Positions 26,045-35,528 of a DNA stretch of 64,000 nt are shown here, piece by piece. Both the position numbers and the translations under genes were made by a program. The stretch is taken from assembly GCF_900457465.1 (NCBI RefSeq), contig NZ_UAUU01000004.1, positions 25,364 through 89,363 of the forward strand, written 5' to 3'. The stretch comes from Sphingobacterium multivorum (lineage in GTDB: Bacteria; Bacteroidota; Bacteroidia; Sphingobacteriales; Sphingobacteriaceae). The notes beneath the pieces are model-generated. The model worked only from the letters and a program-made list of their open reading frames with translations, searched no databases and was not told the origin of the DNA. The number at the start of each line of letters is the position of its first letter. Position 1 is the stretch's first letter.

Positions 26045-27430
26045 CTACTTTAAATAAGGACTGGTAAAACCGAGTTTCTTTAGTCCTTGTTGAATTTCTG
26101 GAGCCTGCATAAATAGGTCCCAGATTTTTCCGGTTCTGTAGTTTTCGATCATGACAATAATAGGCCCCTGATCGATGGCTAAATAACGTTGTGGATACCA
26201 ATTTGCCGTTTCACTGTAGGCATCATAGTAGCCATATTTACCCCAGATTTTATTGCCGAGCTGATTGTTTAAGTATTGTGCAAACTGTATGCTTTCATGT
26301 GGGGCGTAGGGCATAGACGATAAAGCCGCTGTAGGGGAGATCACACCAGGATCGTTGTCTGGATGATGTGCATCGTAACCGTTGATGGAATAGCTGGCCG
26401 TCCAGCCCCAACCTTTCGTTGAACCATAGCCTTTGTACCCTTTTGGGTTCAGATCGGCGTATGCCAAATTGATCTTAACATGATTGCTTGTCGCTTCCCA
26501 ATAATCTGCGTATTGGTCTTTTAATCCTTTGGGGCTCAATCCTAGATAGGAGTAATGTTCCCAGAAGAGCGGGCCCACTTCACCTTCTTTGGCATTGTGC
26601 TTTAGCACGAGTGGAATGTCATATTTTTTAGCGGAGCTTTTAATTGCACCAGATCTTGCCCATCCCTCGTGATACACCTGGGGTGCAATCGGATAAGTAG
26701 GGGATGAGGCTGCCAAAATATAGGTAATAAGACACTCGTCATATCCTCTGACGGGATGATTTTGCTGGAAGTTAAATTTAGGGCTCCAATGCCAATAAAT
26801 AACATTTTGTCCGTTTGTATAGTGATTCCAATTGATTTCTTTCCATAGCTTGTCTGCTTTTTGAGCGATCAGTTTGGCGGAATCACCTTTATCTTTTAGA
26901 TACTCCCGGATAGCAATTAATCCCTGCGCTAAGAAAGCCGTTTCGACAATGTCGCCACCGTTATCTTTTTCACTGAACGGTTTCGCTGTACCCAGTTCTC
27001 CATCGTACCAGTGTGCCCAAGCTCCTTTAAACCGTTCGATTTTGCCTAGATAATCCATGATGTGATTCAACTTTTGAATGCCTTGTTCCTGGCTGATAAA
27101 ACCACGTTCCATCGCGACAATCATACCCATGAGTCCGAAGCCACTACCACCTATGGTCACGACATTACGATCATTTTGGGTGTATACACCATCCATATGG
27201 ATGCGTTCTCTAGCGAGACCAGAAGTAGGTTCGGCACCCTCCCAAAAATATTGAAATGTATGTTGCTGAATAGTGGTCAATAGCGAATCTTCATTGATCT
27301 TGCTTCCGCTGGTTGAATCAATTTTTGAGGGACTGTCTGGACTGCTATTAGCAGTGTTTTGGCACGAACTGCTGAGAATAAGCGCCAAAGCTATACCGCT
27401 AAGTGCTGGATATGCTATTCGTTTTCTCAT
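26045..27430 (-). CDS. Glucoamylase-family lipoprotein, GH144-like endo-beta-1,2-glucanase (PUL 2)
   Basis: A 461-residue lipoprotein (signal peptide and lipobox LILSSSCQN, Cys about 23). The body is an (alpha/alpha)6 barrel of the glycoamylase type (PF10091): TFQYFWEGAEPTSGLARER, GGSGFGLMGMIVAMERGFIS, WAHWYDGELGTAKPF, GGDIVETAFLAQGLIAIREY and GYDECLITYILAASSP. Family members acting on beta-1,2-glucan form GH144, and the neighbouring GH3 and SusC/SusD genes match that pathway. It probably cuts the polymer at the cell surface or in the periplasm into sophoro-oligosaccharides. The 164-bp gap to the GH3 gene and a hairpin upstream suggest graded expression. The family call is strong; GH144 specificity is inferred. 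Confidence 0.85.
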   Translation of the reverse strand: MRKRIAYPALSGIALALILSSSCQNTANSSPDSPSKIDSTSGSKINEDSLLTTIQQHTFQYFWEGAEPTSGLARERIHMDGVYTQNDRNVVTIGGSGFGLMGMIVAMERGFISQEQGIQKLNHIMDYLGKIERFKGAWAHWYDGELGTAKPFSEKDNGGDIVETAFLAQGLIAIREYLKDKGDSAKLIAQKADKLWKEINWNHYTNGQNVIYWHWSPKFNFQQNHPVRGYDECLITYILAASSPTYPIAPQVYHEGWARSGAIKSSAKKYDIPLVLKHNAKEGEVGPLFWEHYSYLGLSPKGLKDQYADYWEATSNHVKINLAYADLNPKGYKGYGSTKGWGWTASYSINGYDAHHPDNDPGVISPTAALSSMPYAPHESIQFAQYLNNQLGNKIWGKYGYYDAYSETANWYPQRYLAIDQGPIIVMIENYRTGKIWDLFMQAPEIQQGLKKLGFTSPYLK

Positions 27431-27458
27431 GGATATGTTGTTTAATTCTTGAAAAAAT

Positions 27459-27485
27459 GTTCAAACGACCTATGGTCGTTTGAAC
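27459..27485 (-). terminator. Intra-operon hairpin between susD and the GH144-like gene
   Basis: GTTCAAACGACC (27459-27470) and GGTCGTTTGAAC (27474-27485) form a perfect 12-bp stem around TAT. Read on the minus strand, the direction of the operon, it is followed by ATTTTTT, so it resembles a partial terminator. It could lower transcription of the two hydrolase genes relative to susCD, or block exonucleases. Confidence 0.6.
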
Positions 27486-27506
27486 TGCGTTATTTTGTGT
27501 AAATGA

Positions 27507-28946
27507 TTACCAACCGGTATTTTGAGGCATTTCTGGTGTTTGGATACGTTGATTCTCTGGAATTGGAAAAAGCAACATTTTATCCTGGAAAGTTTTTCCA
27601 TTGGCAGCCATGGCTGTTTTTGCCTGTTTTGTACGCACCAGATCAAACCAACGGTCGTGTTCAAATGCCAATTCAAGACGCCTTTCTTTCCAGATCAATT
27701 GACGGAGCTGCGTTTGGTCGGTTGTTGTTACATTGGCTAATTTTACGCGTGTGCGTACGGTATTTAATGCATTCAGCGCTTCACTGCTATTGCCAACCTC
27801 ATTTGCGGCTTCGGCCAGGATAAGATAAATTTCACCCAGACGGAGGTAACGTACGTTTTTATCACCGTCAGCGGCACCTCCATTTGCTGAGGAATACGCT
27901 TTTTCATTATACATTGGGTTTTCTACACCATTGTCAATCAGACGGCCATCGTAAAGGGTTTCACCCCTGAAAATAATTGTGGCATCCCGGCGGATATTGT
28001 CTTTTTCGGCATTGAAGGCATCCAATAAGTTTTGGCTTGGGATATTAAAACCCCAGCCTAAGTTGACCGCTCCTCCACGAGGTGCCTGTACTTGACTATA
28101 TTGTTGGATACCATGTGCGATAGAGGTGCCCCTTGCTTGAAATTCAAATAATGATTCGGGACCATTTTCCCCAGCCAAACGCCAAATTGTTGCGTAATCC
28201 GGTTCGAGACTATATCCTCCAGATGTGATGACAGTTTTCGCCATGTCGGCAGCTTGTTGCCATTTGCTTTGATACAAATAGACTTTCGACAATAACCCTT
28301 GTGCGGCACCTTTGGTCGCTCTACCTAAATCTTTTGCAGCATAAGCAGATTTGAGTGGAAGATTGTTGATAGCAAATTGTAAATCCGCTTCAATATAGGC
28401 GTAAACTTCAGCTGCGGGTTCTCTTTTTATTAAATCACGTTCTTGGATAGGAACATCGCCCCATCCGCGGACAAGATAGAAATAGTTCAATGCACGCAGA
28501 AAACGAGCTTCGGCAATCAATCTGTTTTTATAAGCTTCGTCTGTCAGTCCAAATTTTTCTGTGTATGCAATAGCTTGTGTAGCCCGCCCTATGGATTTAT
28601 ACCAACGTGTCCACATGGAAAGAAAGGAACCCGTTGTTGAGGTGTAAGTCAACTCGTCTAAACTTAACTTGTCACCACCGGCATCTGTCGCTGAACTACC
28701 TTTATCCGCATTATCGGAAAGCATATCCGTGATACCGATGTAAGAGAAAGAATAATCCCAATCAGTAAACATTCCATATACACCATTGACAAATTGCTCG
28801 GGTGTGTAGATTTCTTCACTGTCTTCGGCTTCAACATATTCTTTAGAAGGTACATCTAAGAAGTTGTTGTCTTTACAGCCTTGCAATGCAATGCCCCCAC
28901 TAAGAAGAATTGCTATATAAAGTTTGTTAATTTTCATTGTCTTCAA
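27507..28946 (-). CDS. SusD/RagB family nutrient-binding lipoprotein (PUL 2)
   Basis: A 479-residue surface lipoprotein. The signal peptide ends in lipobox IALQGCKDN (Cys about 24). The SusD fold is marked by NFLDVPSKEYVEAEDSEEIY, RFLRALNYFYLVRGWGDVPI, the RagB helices (EIYLILAEAANEVGNSSEAL, KERRLELAFEHDRWFDLVRT) and the C-terminal MLLFPIPENQRIQTPEMPQN. It is 12 bp downstream of its susC partner and presumably binds the same glucan at the cell surface. An alternative start three codons later (MKINKLY) would give an equally good signal peptide. Confidence 0.93.
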   Translation of the reverse strand: MKTMKINKLYIAILLSGGIALQGCKDNNFLDVPSKEYVEAEDSEEIYTPEQFVNGVYGMFTDWDYSFSYIGITDMLSDNADKGSSATDAGGDKLSLDELTYTSTTGSFLSMWTRWYKSIGRATQAIAYTEKFGLTDEAYKNRLIAEARFLRALNYFYLVRGWGDVPIQERDLIKREPAAEVYAYIEADLQFAINNLPLKSAYAAKDLGRATKGAAQGLLSKVYLYQSKWQQAADMAKTVITSGGYSLEPDYATIWRLAGENGPESLFEFQARGTSIAHGIQQYSQVQAPRGGAVNLGWGFNIPSQNLLDAFNAEKDNIRRDATIIFRGETLYDGRLIDNGVENPMYNEKAYSSANGGAADGDKNVRYLRLGEIYLILAEAANEVGNSSEALNALNTVRTRVKLANVTTTDQTQLRQLIWKERRLELAFEHDRWFDLVRTKQAKTAMAANGKTFQDKMLLFPIPENQRIQTPEMPQNTGW

Positions 28947-28958
28947 AAACTAAGGTGA

Positions 28959-31900
28959 TTAAAATTGCATGTTAAGTCCAAATAAGAAATTACGTGTCGT
29001 TGGATAAGCTGAAAGCTCAATACCAGAAGTTAAATTTGGACTACCGTCGCCGGCAAGTTCAGGAGAGAAACCACTATAATTCGTAAATATAAATGGATTC
29101 TGAGCAGTAACATATAATCTTAATTTAGATCTCGAGCTATATAAGTTATTGAAAGTGTATCCTACAGTGATATTATTGATACGGAAATAAGCGCCCGATT
29201 CGAGGAAATAACTCGAAGCCCAATATGCTCTTTCTGCACCGGGATGTTCATTGGTTGAACCTGCGCCAGTCCAGCGATTTTCAAAAGTTGATAACGCGAT
29301 GTTCTCACCTGCATTGGAACGAACGCTATTTAAACCATTGTAAACCTTATTGCCTGCGACACCATATCCGGAAACATTAAAATCAATAGCTTTATAATTA
29401 ACACCAACATTGATACCATATGTTGAAGTCGGTAAAAATGATCCAAAGAAAACCTTGTCGCGGGAATCGATGACACCATCTTCATTTTGATCCTTGTACT
29501 TCAGATAGCCAGGTTTTGCAGCACCAAACGATGGGTAATTTTTTACATCTTCTGCATCTTGAAAGACACCATTTGCCTCAAACATCCACCAGCCATAGAT
29601 CGGTTGTCCAACGCGAAGCTGTTTGGTAATCTCCCCATTATTTAAACTGCCTCCAGTAGCACGGTCATAAGCTGGGACCACTTCCGTTACTTTATTTTTA
29701 TTGTATGAATAATTAACACCGAATGTATAACTGAACTCCGGACTTATACTTTTGTTCCAATTTAAGGCCACTTCCACACCTTGGTTTAATACTTTAGCAC
29801 CATGCGCATAGAAGTTTTTTTCGGATGGAGAGGTGTAAGTCGGTGTGACATCAAGAATAGTATTGGTATTCAGCTTATGATAGTAGTCAATGGATCCTGA
29901 AAGCTGATTGTTTAGAAACGCAAAGTCTACGCCAGCGCCCGTTTCTCTGGTTACTTCCCAGGTTAGATTTACGGCTGGAGTGCCATATGCGCTTCCATAA
30001 ACCATATTCTGTTCAGGACCAAAAACGTAGTTGTAATTTGAACTTTCTGGACTTGTTAAAATTGTGGAAACATTTAGCGGGATATCTTGGTTACCTAATT
30101 TACCCCAGTTTCCGCGCACTTTCAATAAATTAATCCAGCTGGCATCTTTCATAAAGCTTTCGTTGGTTACCGTCCAACCTAATCCCACCGATGGGAATGT
30201 ACCCCAGTATTTTCCTGTATTACGGAAAACACTTGATCCATCTCTACGCAATGTTGCCGTTAAATAATATTTGCTATCGTAATTGTACTGCAAACGTCCA
30301 AAATACGAAGCTAAGGCCCTCGGAGTATAAGAGGTTTGTAGCGCAACAATACCATAATTGGTTGTTCCTTTTGCAAGATTGATATTCCAGTATTGCTCTT
30401 GTTCAGGTACATTATAACCCGTTTGGCTACTCATGCTGTTTATGTCGTATTTCTCACGCGACATCCCCACAACCGCCTCAATATGATGCTTGTCAAAATT
30501 CTTGTTAAATGTTAAGAAATTCTCGATAGACCAGCGGAATTGTTCTAGATTTTCATATTTCAAGCTGTTGTCTACATAATCAAGCGCTTTTGGATTGTTT
30601 TCCTTTAATTTGATGAAATCAGATTCATTCAATAAAGTATTAGCATTTAACCATTGATCTTTTACATTATTAAAAATCCGTTGTTTCGAATAAAATTTAT
30701 TCCCGCCAATACGCGAATTGATTTTCAGATAATCTGTAATCTTAAATTCTCCCTCAAAACTTCCTTGTAAGCGTAGCGTATTTGTTCTTTCATTTTGGCG
30801 TAAAACCTCATACACTGGATTTCCAATAGAATTTAGATTTCCGATGGCTTGGCCTGGTGCGGCCTCAATGCCAGCGACACCTGTTGTTGTATTTACACGA
30901 CCTAAACCGTAACGGCCATTATCAAACATAACGGGCGCAAGTGGCGACTGACGGTAAGCCGTGGTGAAAGCACTATAAGGCTTAGGTGTTGCATTTGTTA
31001 ATGTAAGATTTAAATTTTGGCTGAACTTTAGGCGGTTGTTTAAAAATTTATATACGTTGTTATTGCGTATGGTATTTCTTACAAATTTTGAGCCTTCAAG
31101 AATACCATTTTCGGTATAATTGTTTGCTGATACGAAGTAATCAACTTTCTCAGTTCCACCAGAAATATTAACAGCATTATTAAATACAGAACCTGTACGT
31201 AATAATTCGTCATACCAATCTGTATTATATTTTTGATTCTCAGCTAAACGGTAAGACCCATTGGTCGAGGTGAGGTATTCATTTGCAAATATTCTAAACT
31301 GATCAGCGTTGGCCATTTTCACGCGGTTCAATACGTTTTTTATACCCGCAAAGCTTTCATAATTGATGTTTGTTGTTCCGGTTTTACCTTTCTTCGTCGT
31401 CACGATAATAACGCCATTAGCCGCCCGAAGACCGTAAATAGATGCGGAGGATGCATCTTTTAAAACATCCATAGATTCAATATCGGATGGGTTGATATTA
31501 TTAATATCTGTTTGTGCAATTCCGTCGACAATATAGAGTGGATTCCGTCCTGATAATGCAGTTCCTAAGCCCCTGATAATGACATTGGGTGATGACCCCG
31601 GAGCTTCATTTGCAATAATATTGATACCTGCAGCTTTACCTTGGATGGATTGCATTGCCGACATGGCAGGTTGCTTCGTGATATCGGATGATTTCAAGGA
31701 GCTGATCGATCCGGTCAGATCTGCTTTCTTTTGTGTACCATAACCGATAACAACAACCTCTTCCAATGCTTGATTTTGATTTTCTAAGAATACATTGAGT
31801 TGCGTTTGATTACCAATGTATACCGTTTGTGTGCGATAACCCAGAAAGTTAAAGACCAGTGAGTCGGTAGGAGAGGCATTGATTTGAAATTTCCCCGTTG

Positions 31901-32060
31901 CGTCGGTTTTTGTAGATACTGCTTTCCCTTTGATACTAATGGTGACGCCAGGCATGGATATCATGCTTGTGCCATCTTTGACCACTCCTTGTACCGAAGT
32001 TTGTCCATAGGCAACCGATACGACCATGGATGTCAAAAATAATGCGGATAGATTCCTCAT
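28959..32060 (-). CDS. SusC/RagA family TonB-linked outer membrane protein (PUL 2)
   Basis: A 1033-residue transporter: signal peptide (1-19, ending VAYGQ), carboxypeptidase-like domain (VQGVVKDGTSMISMPGVTIS), TonB-box-like LEEVVVIGYGTQKKADLTGS, plug (NPLYIVDGIAQTDINNINPS, LKDASSASIYGLRAANGVII) and barrel ending RNFLFGLNMQF. There is no STN domain. It is first in the susC-susD-GH144-GH3 unit and lies downstream of the SusR-like regulator in the same orientation, separated by a strong hairpin and a promoter of its own. The likely cargo is beta-1,2-gluco-oligosaccharides. Confidence 0.93.
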   Translation of the reverse strand: MRNLSALFLTSMVVSVAYGQTSVQGVVKDGTSMISMPGVTISIKGKAVSTKTDATGKFQINASPTDSLVFNFLGYRTQTVYIGNQTQLNVFLENQNQALEEVVVIGYGTQKKADLTGSISSLKSSDITKQPAMSAMQSIQGKAAGINIIANEAPGSSPNVIIRGLGTALSGRNPLYIVDGIAQTDINNINPSDIESMDVLKDASSASIYGLRAANGVIIVTTKKGKTGTTNINYESFAGIKNVLNRVKMANADQFRIFANEYLTSTNGSYRLAENQKYNTDWYDELLRTGSVFNNAVNISGGTEKVDYFVSANNYTENGILEGSKFVRNTIRNNNVYKFLNNRLKFSQNLNLTLTNATPKPYSAFTTAYRQSPLAPVMFDNGRYGLGRVNTTTGVAGIEAAPGQAIGNLNSIGNPVYEVLRQNERTNTLRLQGSFEGEFKITDYLKINSRIGGNKFYSKQRIFNNVKDQWLNANTLLNESDFIKLKENNPKALDYVDNSLKYENLEQFRWSIENFLTFNKNFDKHHIEAVVGMSREKYDINSMSSQTGYNVPEQEQYWNINLAKGTTNYGIVALQTSYTPRALASYFGRLQYNYDSKYYLTATLRRDGSSVFRNTGKYWGTFPSVGLGWTVTNESFMKDASWINLLKVRGNWGKLGNQDIPLNVSTILTSPESSNYNYVFGPEQNMVYGSAYGTPAVNLTWEVTRETGAGVDFAFLNNQLSGSIDYYHKLNTNTILDVTPTYTSPSEKNFYAHGAKVLNQGVEVALNWNKSISPEFSYTFGVNYSYNKNKVTEVVPAYDRATGGSLNNGEITKQLRVGQPIYGWWMFEANGVFQDAEDVKNYPSFGAAKPGYLKYKDQNEDGVIDSRDKVFFGSFLPTSTYGINVGVNYKAIDFNVSGYGVAGNKVYNGLNSVRSNAGENIALSTFENRWTGAGSTNEHPGAERAYWASSYFLESGAYFRINNITVGYTFNNLYSSRSKLRLYVTAQNPFIFTNYSGFSPELAGDGSPNLTSGIELSAYPTTRNFLFGLNMQF

Positions 32061-32110
32061 ATCGTTAATTTTTGGTGTTTGTTTAAAATACGTTGGTTAT
32101 TTCCCTGAAG

Positions 32111-32170
32111 CAAATATGTTGATGTAGTACAACTTTGCCAAAATTTAACATATTCACATCACTACTACAT
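32111..32170 (-). promoter_or_regulatory. PUL 2 susC promoter with flanking inverted repeats
   Basis: On the minus strand TTTTG (ending at 32139), a 20-nt spacer and CATATTTG (32111-32118) make a near-consensus Bacteroidota promoter 50 bp before susC. ATGTAGTA (32122-32129) and TACTACAT (32163-32170) are exact inverted copies, one in the spacer and one about 22 bp upstream of the -33 box; a third copy with one mismatch is at 32304-32311. These are candidate binding sites for the adjacent regulator. Confidence 0.5.
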
Positions 32171-32255
32171 GAAATTTCGGCTTGCTCAGGCTACCTTTTA
32201 TTGTATTTTATGTTTTTGATAATCAGTATTTTGTGTTGTTGTTTTTACTGAAATA

Positions 32256-32294
32256 ACACGAGCTTTAGTGTGTTTTATACACTAAAGCTCGTGT
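32256..32294 (-). terminator. Perfect 16-bp hairpin after the SusR-like regulator
   Basis: ACACGAGCTTTAGTGT (32256-32271) and ACACTAAAGCTCGTGT (32279-32294) pair without mismatch around a 7-nt loop. On the minus strand TATTTC follows, a poor T run. It lies 31 bp past the regulator stop and probably ends that transcript, separating it from susC. Confidence 0.6.
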
Positions 32295-32325
32295 GTGGTA
32301 ATGATGTAGTGTCTGTGATGAAAAT

Positions 32326-35211
32326 TTAACGTTCCATCAGGAATTCAGAAAGGTTTTTGTCTGTTGGAATGCCTAACTTTTTGCGTAATCGATAGCGTCT
32401 AATCTCGACACCGCGTGTACTAATGTTGAGTAATGAGGCAATTTCCTTACTCGACATATTGAGCCTTAAATAGGCACATAGTTTCAGATCATTGGGGACG
32501 AGATCAGGAAACTCTTGTTTCAATTTCTTGAAAAAATTCTCATGTGATTCGTTAAAGCTTCTTTCAAAAATATGCCAGTCACGATCGTCGTTATGGGCAT
32601 CATCGATAAGCTTGTTTATCTTTTTCAATTCATCCGAACTCAGCTTGTTGCCATCAGCATCTTTAAGCTGTTTGAGCTCGGCGTGTAAATTGTTCAACAT
32701 CTCATTTTTGTAAACGATATTGAGTGCCGCATTGGCAAGTTCTTTATTTTTTAATTGAAGCTGATCTTCTAATTGCTGGTTTTTAAGTTTAATCCAGTCC
32801 TTTTCTTTTTGCTCTGTTTCGCGTTCCAAGGCAATCTTTTTCTCTTCTAGCCATTTTCGCCGTATTTGAAACTGACGCTTGCGCTCCCGTTGAAGATTAA
32901 ACCTGTAAGCTAAATAGATGAGCGTTATCAGGACGAGTGTATAAAATAACTTCGCCCACCAAGAAAGAAACCATGGATGCCGAATGGTAAATGAAAATGT
33001 CTGGACTTCCGAAACTGACCCCATATTGTCCTTCGCCCTGATTTTAATTTGAAACTCTCCATAAGGTAGATTTGTGAAATCTTGATAGGCAGTTTCACTC
33101 CATTCGGACCAATTGTCTGAGTAACCTTCGAGATAATATTGGTATTGAAGTGGCGAAGTCGAATAATATGGACTTGAAAAGCTAATTCTAAGATTATTGT
33201 CCGATGATGATAGTTTAAACGCTGAATCTGGGATAATAGCCTGGCCTGTTGTCAAGTTGACAAGTTGCGCTATTTGCGGAAGTGGCAACCTGTATTTTTG
33301 TAATTTATCGGCATGACGGTAGATCGCAAATCCATCATCTAAACCGATGAGATAGTATTGGTTTTCAATCGGGAGAATGTTTTCATAGTTATTCATCATT
33401 CGATCCTGTAAGGGACTGAGCAGATTGGAGTCAATATGCAATTTGCCCTTACTGTCAAAATCTACTTTAGCAATTTTAGTCTTCTGAATAAACCAGTAGC
33501 TGTTTGTATTGATCGGTATGACCTTATTTGAATTTTTATAGCTGCCTAACGCTGTGTTTAATTCATTGGCATAGCTGAATTTTTTCACAATATTGTCGAA
33601 TTGGAGAAATCCGCTGTCTGTAGCAAATACAAGATTATTTTCTAAGGTATAAATCCCCGTAAATTGCCTCTTTGAAGCGATACTATCCTGTTTGGAGGAA
33701 AATAAAATCTTTGCCTGCTGGAAATTCGCATCAAGTCCGAGTAGTTGTATCTGTCCCCAATCGCCAATCCAAAAGGCATGGTTATCTTTTTGCGCCAAGA
33801 ATCGAACCGGTTCTTTAACGCCTGTGAACTGCTGAACGAACGCTAGGTGTATACCATCGAACGTGAATTTCGATAAGCCTGTATAGTTCCCCTGAAGAAT
33901 ATTTTTTGTTCCAAAAATAGGTTTGAAAACCCATCCTCCGGTAATCTGAGAGATCTTTTCAAGCTTCCCGTTATCTAATTTGAAGGTTCCGTCATTATGT
34001 CCACAGATCAACTCATCACCAAATTGTGCTAATGTCCAAACCTGACCATTTGAATTTGGAATCTGAGAGAAATTTAATGAATTGTAATTGGTCAATCCCT
34101 TCCATTCACTTGAAAATAAGCCCTTATTAGTTCCAAGATAGATTTTTCCCTGATAGATGATCGATGTATAAACGGTACCTATTTTTCCGACAAAATCAGT
34201 GTAAAATGATAATGGGGAATTGATTTCAATGCGGTCAATGCCATTATCAAGTCCCACCCAGATATTCTTCTGATTGTCCTTGACAATGCTGAGTACAGTA
34301 TTGTTTTGGAGACCATTGTTTTTATTGATATGTTGAATGACCTGCCCATTTTTATTGATGATAATAACACCGTTTTGGATGGTGCCAAAAGCATATTGTC
34401 CATCGTAGAGGTATAAGCCATTGTTTATTTGTGACTGGCTTAAGAGCTGATTTGCCGGAGCAGCCCAGGGTAGGATTGTTCCATCGGCTTTCATCAGGTA
34501 GAGGCCGTTTCGCGAGGTCGCAATAAGCGAAGTCGTTGCGTCGTAAGGTAAGATGGCAAGTACATTTTTGTCTTTCAAGACATCTTTTCCTTTTACAGGA
34601 ATTAATTTATCCTGTTTAAATTCATGCAGACCACTTGGTAGCTGTTCAAAAAATAATTTATTGTTGAGCTGATGCGGAAATAAAAAAGGCTCACCTTTAG
34701 CCGTTAATTGCCGTATACGATTGTTTTCCCAGATATAGGATTTCGAAAATGTATGAAAAAATACCCGTTGGTCTTCTACAATGATTTTCCAGATTTCTTC
34801 GTTTGGAAAGTAGGTTTTGTCCTGTACCAGCTTAGAGAGACTTTGATAAGTCAAGTTTCCAAAGGGTTTGGAAGTCCAATAGCCAAATTCACCTCTTCCA
34901 CCGGTGTAAATCTTGCCATCTTTACCGATTGCGACACTTCGTACCGTGGAATGATTAGGAAGCGGAAAGATGCGCCAATATTGTCCGTCGAACTGCAATA
35001 GACCTTCGGTATTGGCACTATAAATACGACCATCTTTGTCGACATCCAAAGACCAGTTTTGATTTCCAGCCTTGTATTGGTCTTTTTTGTATTGTTTGAC
35101 AAAAGGCGTACCTGTGGGTATGATTGTTTGACAGTAACCCTCGGGCAGTAAAAAAAATAACATGCTGCAAAACCAAAAGATATAGACGTTCCTATATTTT
35201 TTTGTTGTCAT
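32326..35211 (-). CDS. SusR-like membrane-spanning regulator (propeller, Y_Y_Y, LuxR-type HTH)
   Basis: A 961-residue one-component sensor. The ATG at 35211 gives a signal peptide (IFWFCSMLFFLLPEGYCQ); the frame extends 11 codons upstream only to a TTG. A periplasmic region of about 730 residues contains propeller blades of the Reg_prop type (IWVGLDNGIDRIEI, IYLGTNKGLFSS) and a Y_Y_Y domain (YQYYLEGYSDNWSEWSETAY). One transmembrane helix follows (WWAKLFYTLVLITLIYLAYRF), then a coiled coil, then a helix-turn-helix near residues 895-950 (DLKLCAYLRLNMSSKEIASL, LNISTRGVEIRRYRLRKKLG). There is no kinase or receiver. It is expected to bind oligosaccharide outside and activate the PUL 2 promoter inside, as SusR does for starch. 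Confidence 0.9.
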   Translation of the reverse strand: MTTKKYRNVYIFWFCSMLFFLLPEGYCQTIIPTGTPFVKQYKKDQYKAGNQNWSLDVDKDGRIYSANTEGLLQFDGQYWRIFPLPNHSTVRSVAIGKDGKIYTGGRGEFGYWTSKPFGNLTYQSLSKLVQDKTYFPNEEIWKIIVEDQRVFFHTFSKSYIWENNRIRQLTAKGEPFLFPHQLNNKLFFEQLPSGLHEFKQDKLIPVKGKDVLKDKNVLAILPYDATTSLIATSRNGLYLMKADGTILPWAAPANQLLSQSQINNGLYLYDGQYAFGTIQNGVIIINKNGQVIQHINKNNGLQNNTVLSIVKDNQKNIWVGLDNGIDRIEINSPLSFYTDFVGKIGTVYTSIIYQGKIYLGTNKGLFSSEWKGLTNYNSLNFSQIPNSNGQVWTLAQFGDELICGHNDGTFKLDNGKLEKISQITGGWVFKPIFGTKNILQGNYTGLSKFTFDGIHLAFVQQFTGVKEPVRFLAQKDNHAFWIGDWGQIQLLGLDANFQQAKILFSSKQDSIASKRQFTGIYTLENNLVFATDSGFLQFDNIVKKFSYANELNTALGSYKNSNKVIPINTNSYWFIQKTKIAKVDFDSKGKLHIDSNLLSPLQDRMMNNYENILPIENQYYLIGLDDGFAIYRHADKLQKYRLPLPQIAQLVNLTTGQAIIPDSAFKLSSSDNNLRISFSSPYYSTSPLQYQYYLEGYSDNWSEWSETAYQDFTNLPYGEFQIKIRAKDNMGSVSEVQTFSFTIRHPWFLSWWAKLFYTLVLITLIYLAYRFNLQRERKRQFQIRRKWLEEKKIALERETEQKEKDWIKLKNQQLEDQLQLKNKELANAALNIVYKNEMLNNLHAELKQLKDADGNKLSSDELKKINKLIDDAHNDDRDWHIFERSFNESHENFFKKLKQEFPDLVPNDLKLCAYLRLNMSSKEIASLLNISTRGVEIRRYRLRKKLGIPTDKNLSEFLMER

Positions 35212-35528
35212 CGACTCCCTCACTTTAAATTGATTTGTGGGCAATATATCGATTTTATTGCAAAATTGATAATCTCTAGCGTTGTAGGATGCTCCGGCAG
35301 ATCGCTAGCTTATTTTGAAGATCAACCGATCGATTGTTGGAAGAAAAATTAGCAGCTGCCAAGGGGTTTATTTTTCTTTTTTTTTAAAAACCATTTAATT
35401 GTGTTGAAAATCAGGAATGAAGCCATTTATTCCACTAATTTGAACAAAAAATACTCCTTTTGCTGTAAACGATTTTTGATATTTGAGTTCATTTACTTCG
35501 TTAAATAACCAAATAAACCAAAACAACT
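35212..35528. other. Divergent promoter region between PUL 2 regulator and PUL 3
   Basis: This 317-bp gap must hold the start sites of the minus-strand regulator and the plus-strand susC of PUL 3. I find no exact TAnnTTTG box; GATATTTG at 35478-35485 is one base off but has no matching -33 element. The last 25 bases are the A-rich leader usual before susC genes. CAACCGATCGATTGTTG at about 35325-35341 is an imperfect palindrome. Nothing coding is seen. Confidence 0.45.

Noticed and set aside
35325..35341. CAACCGATCGATTGTTG as an operator for PUL 3
   Set aside because: The palindrome is imperfect, single, and not tied to a recognisable promoter.
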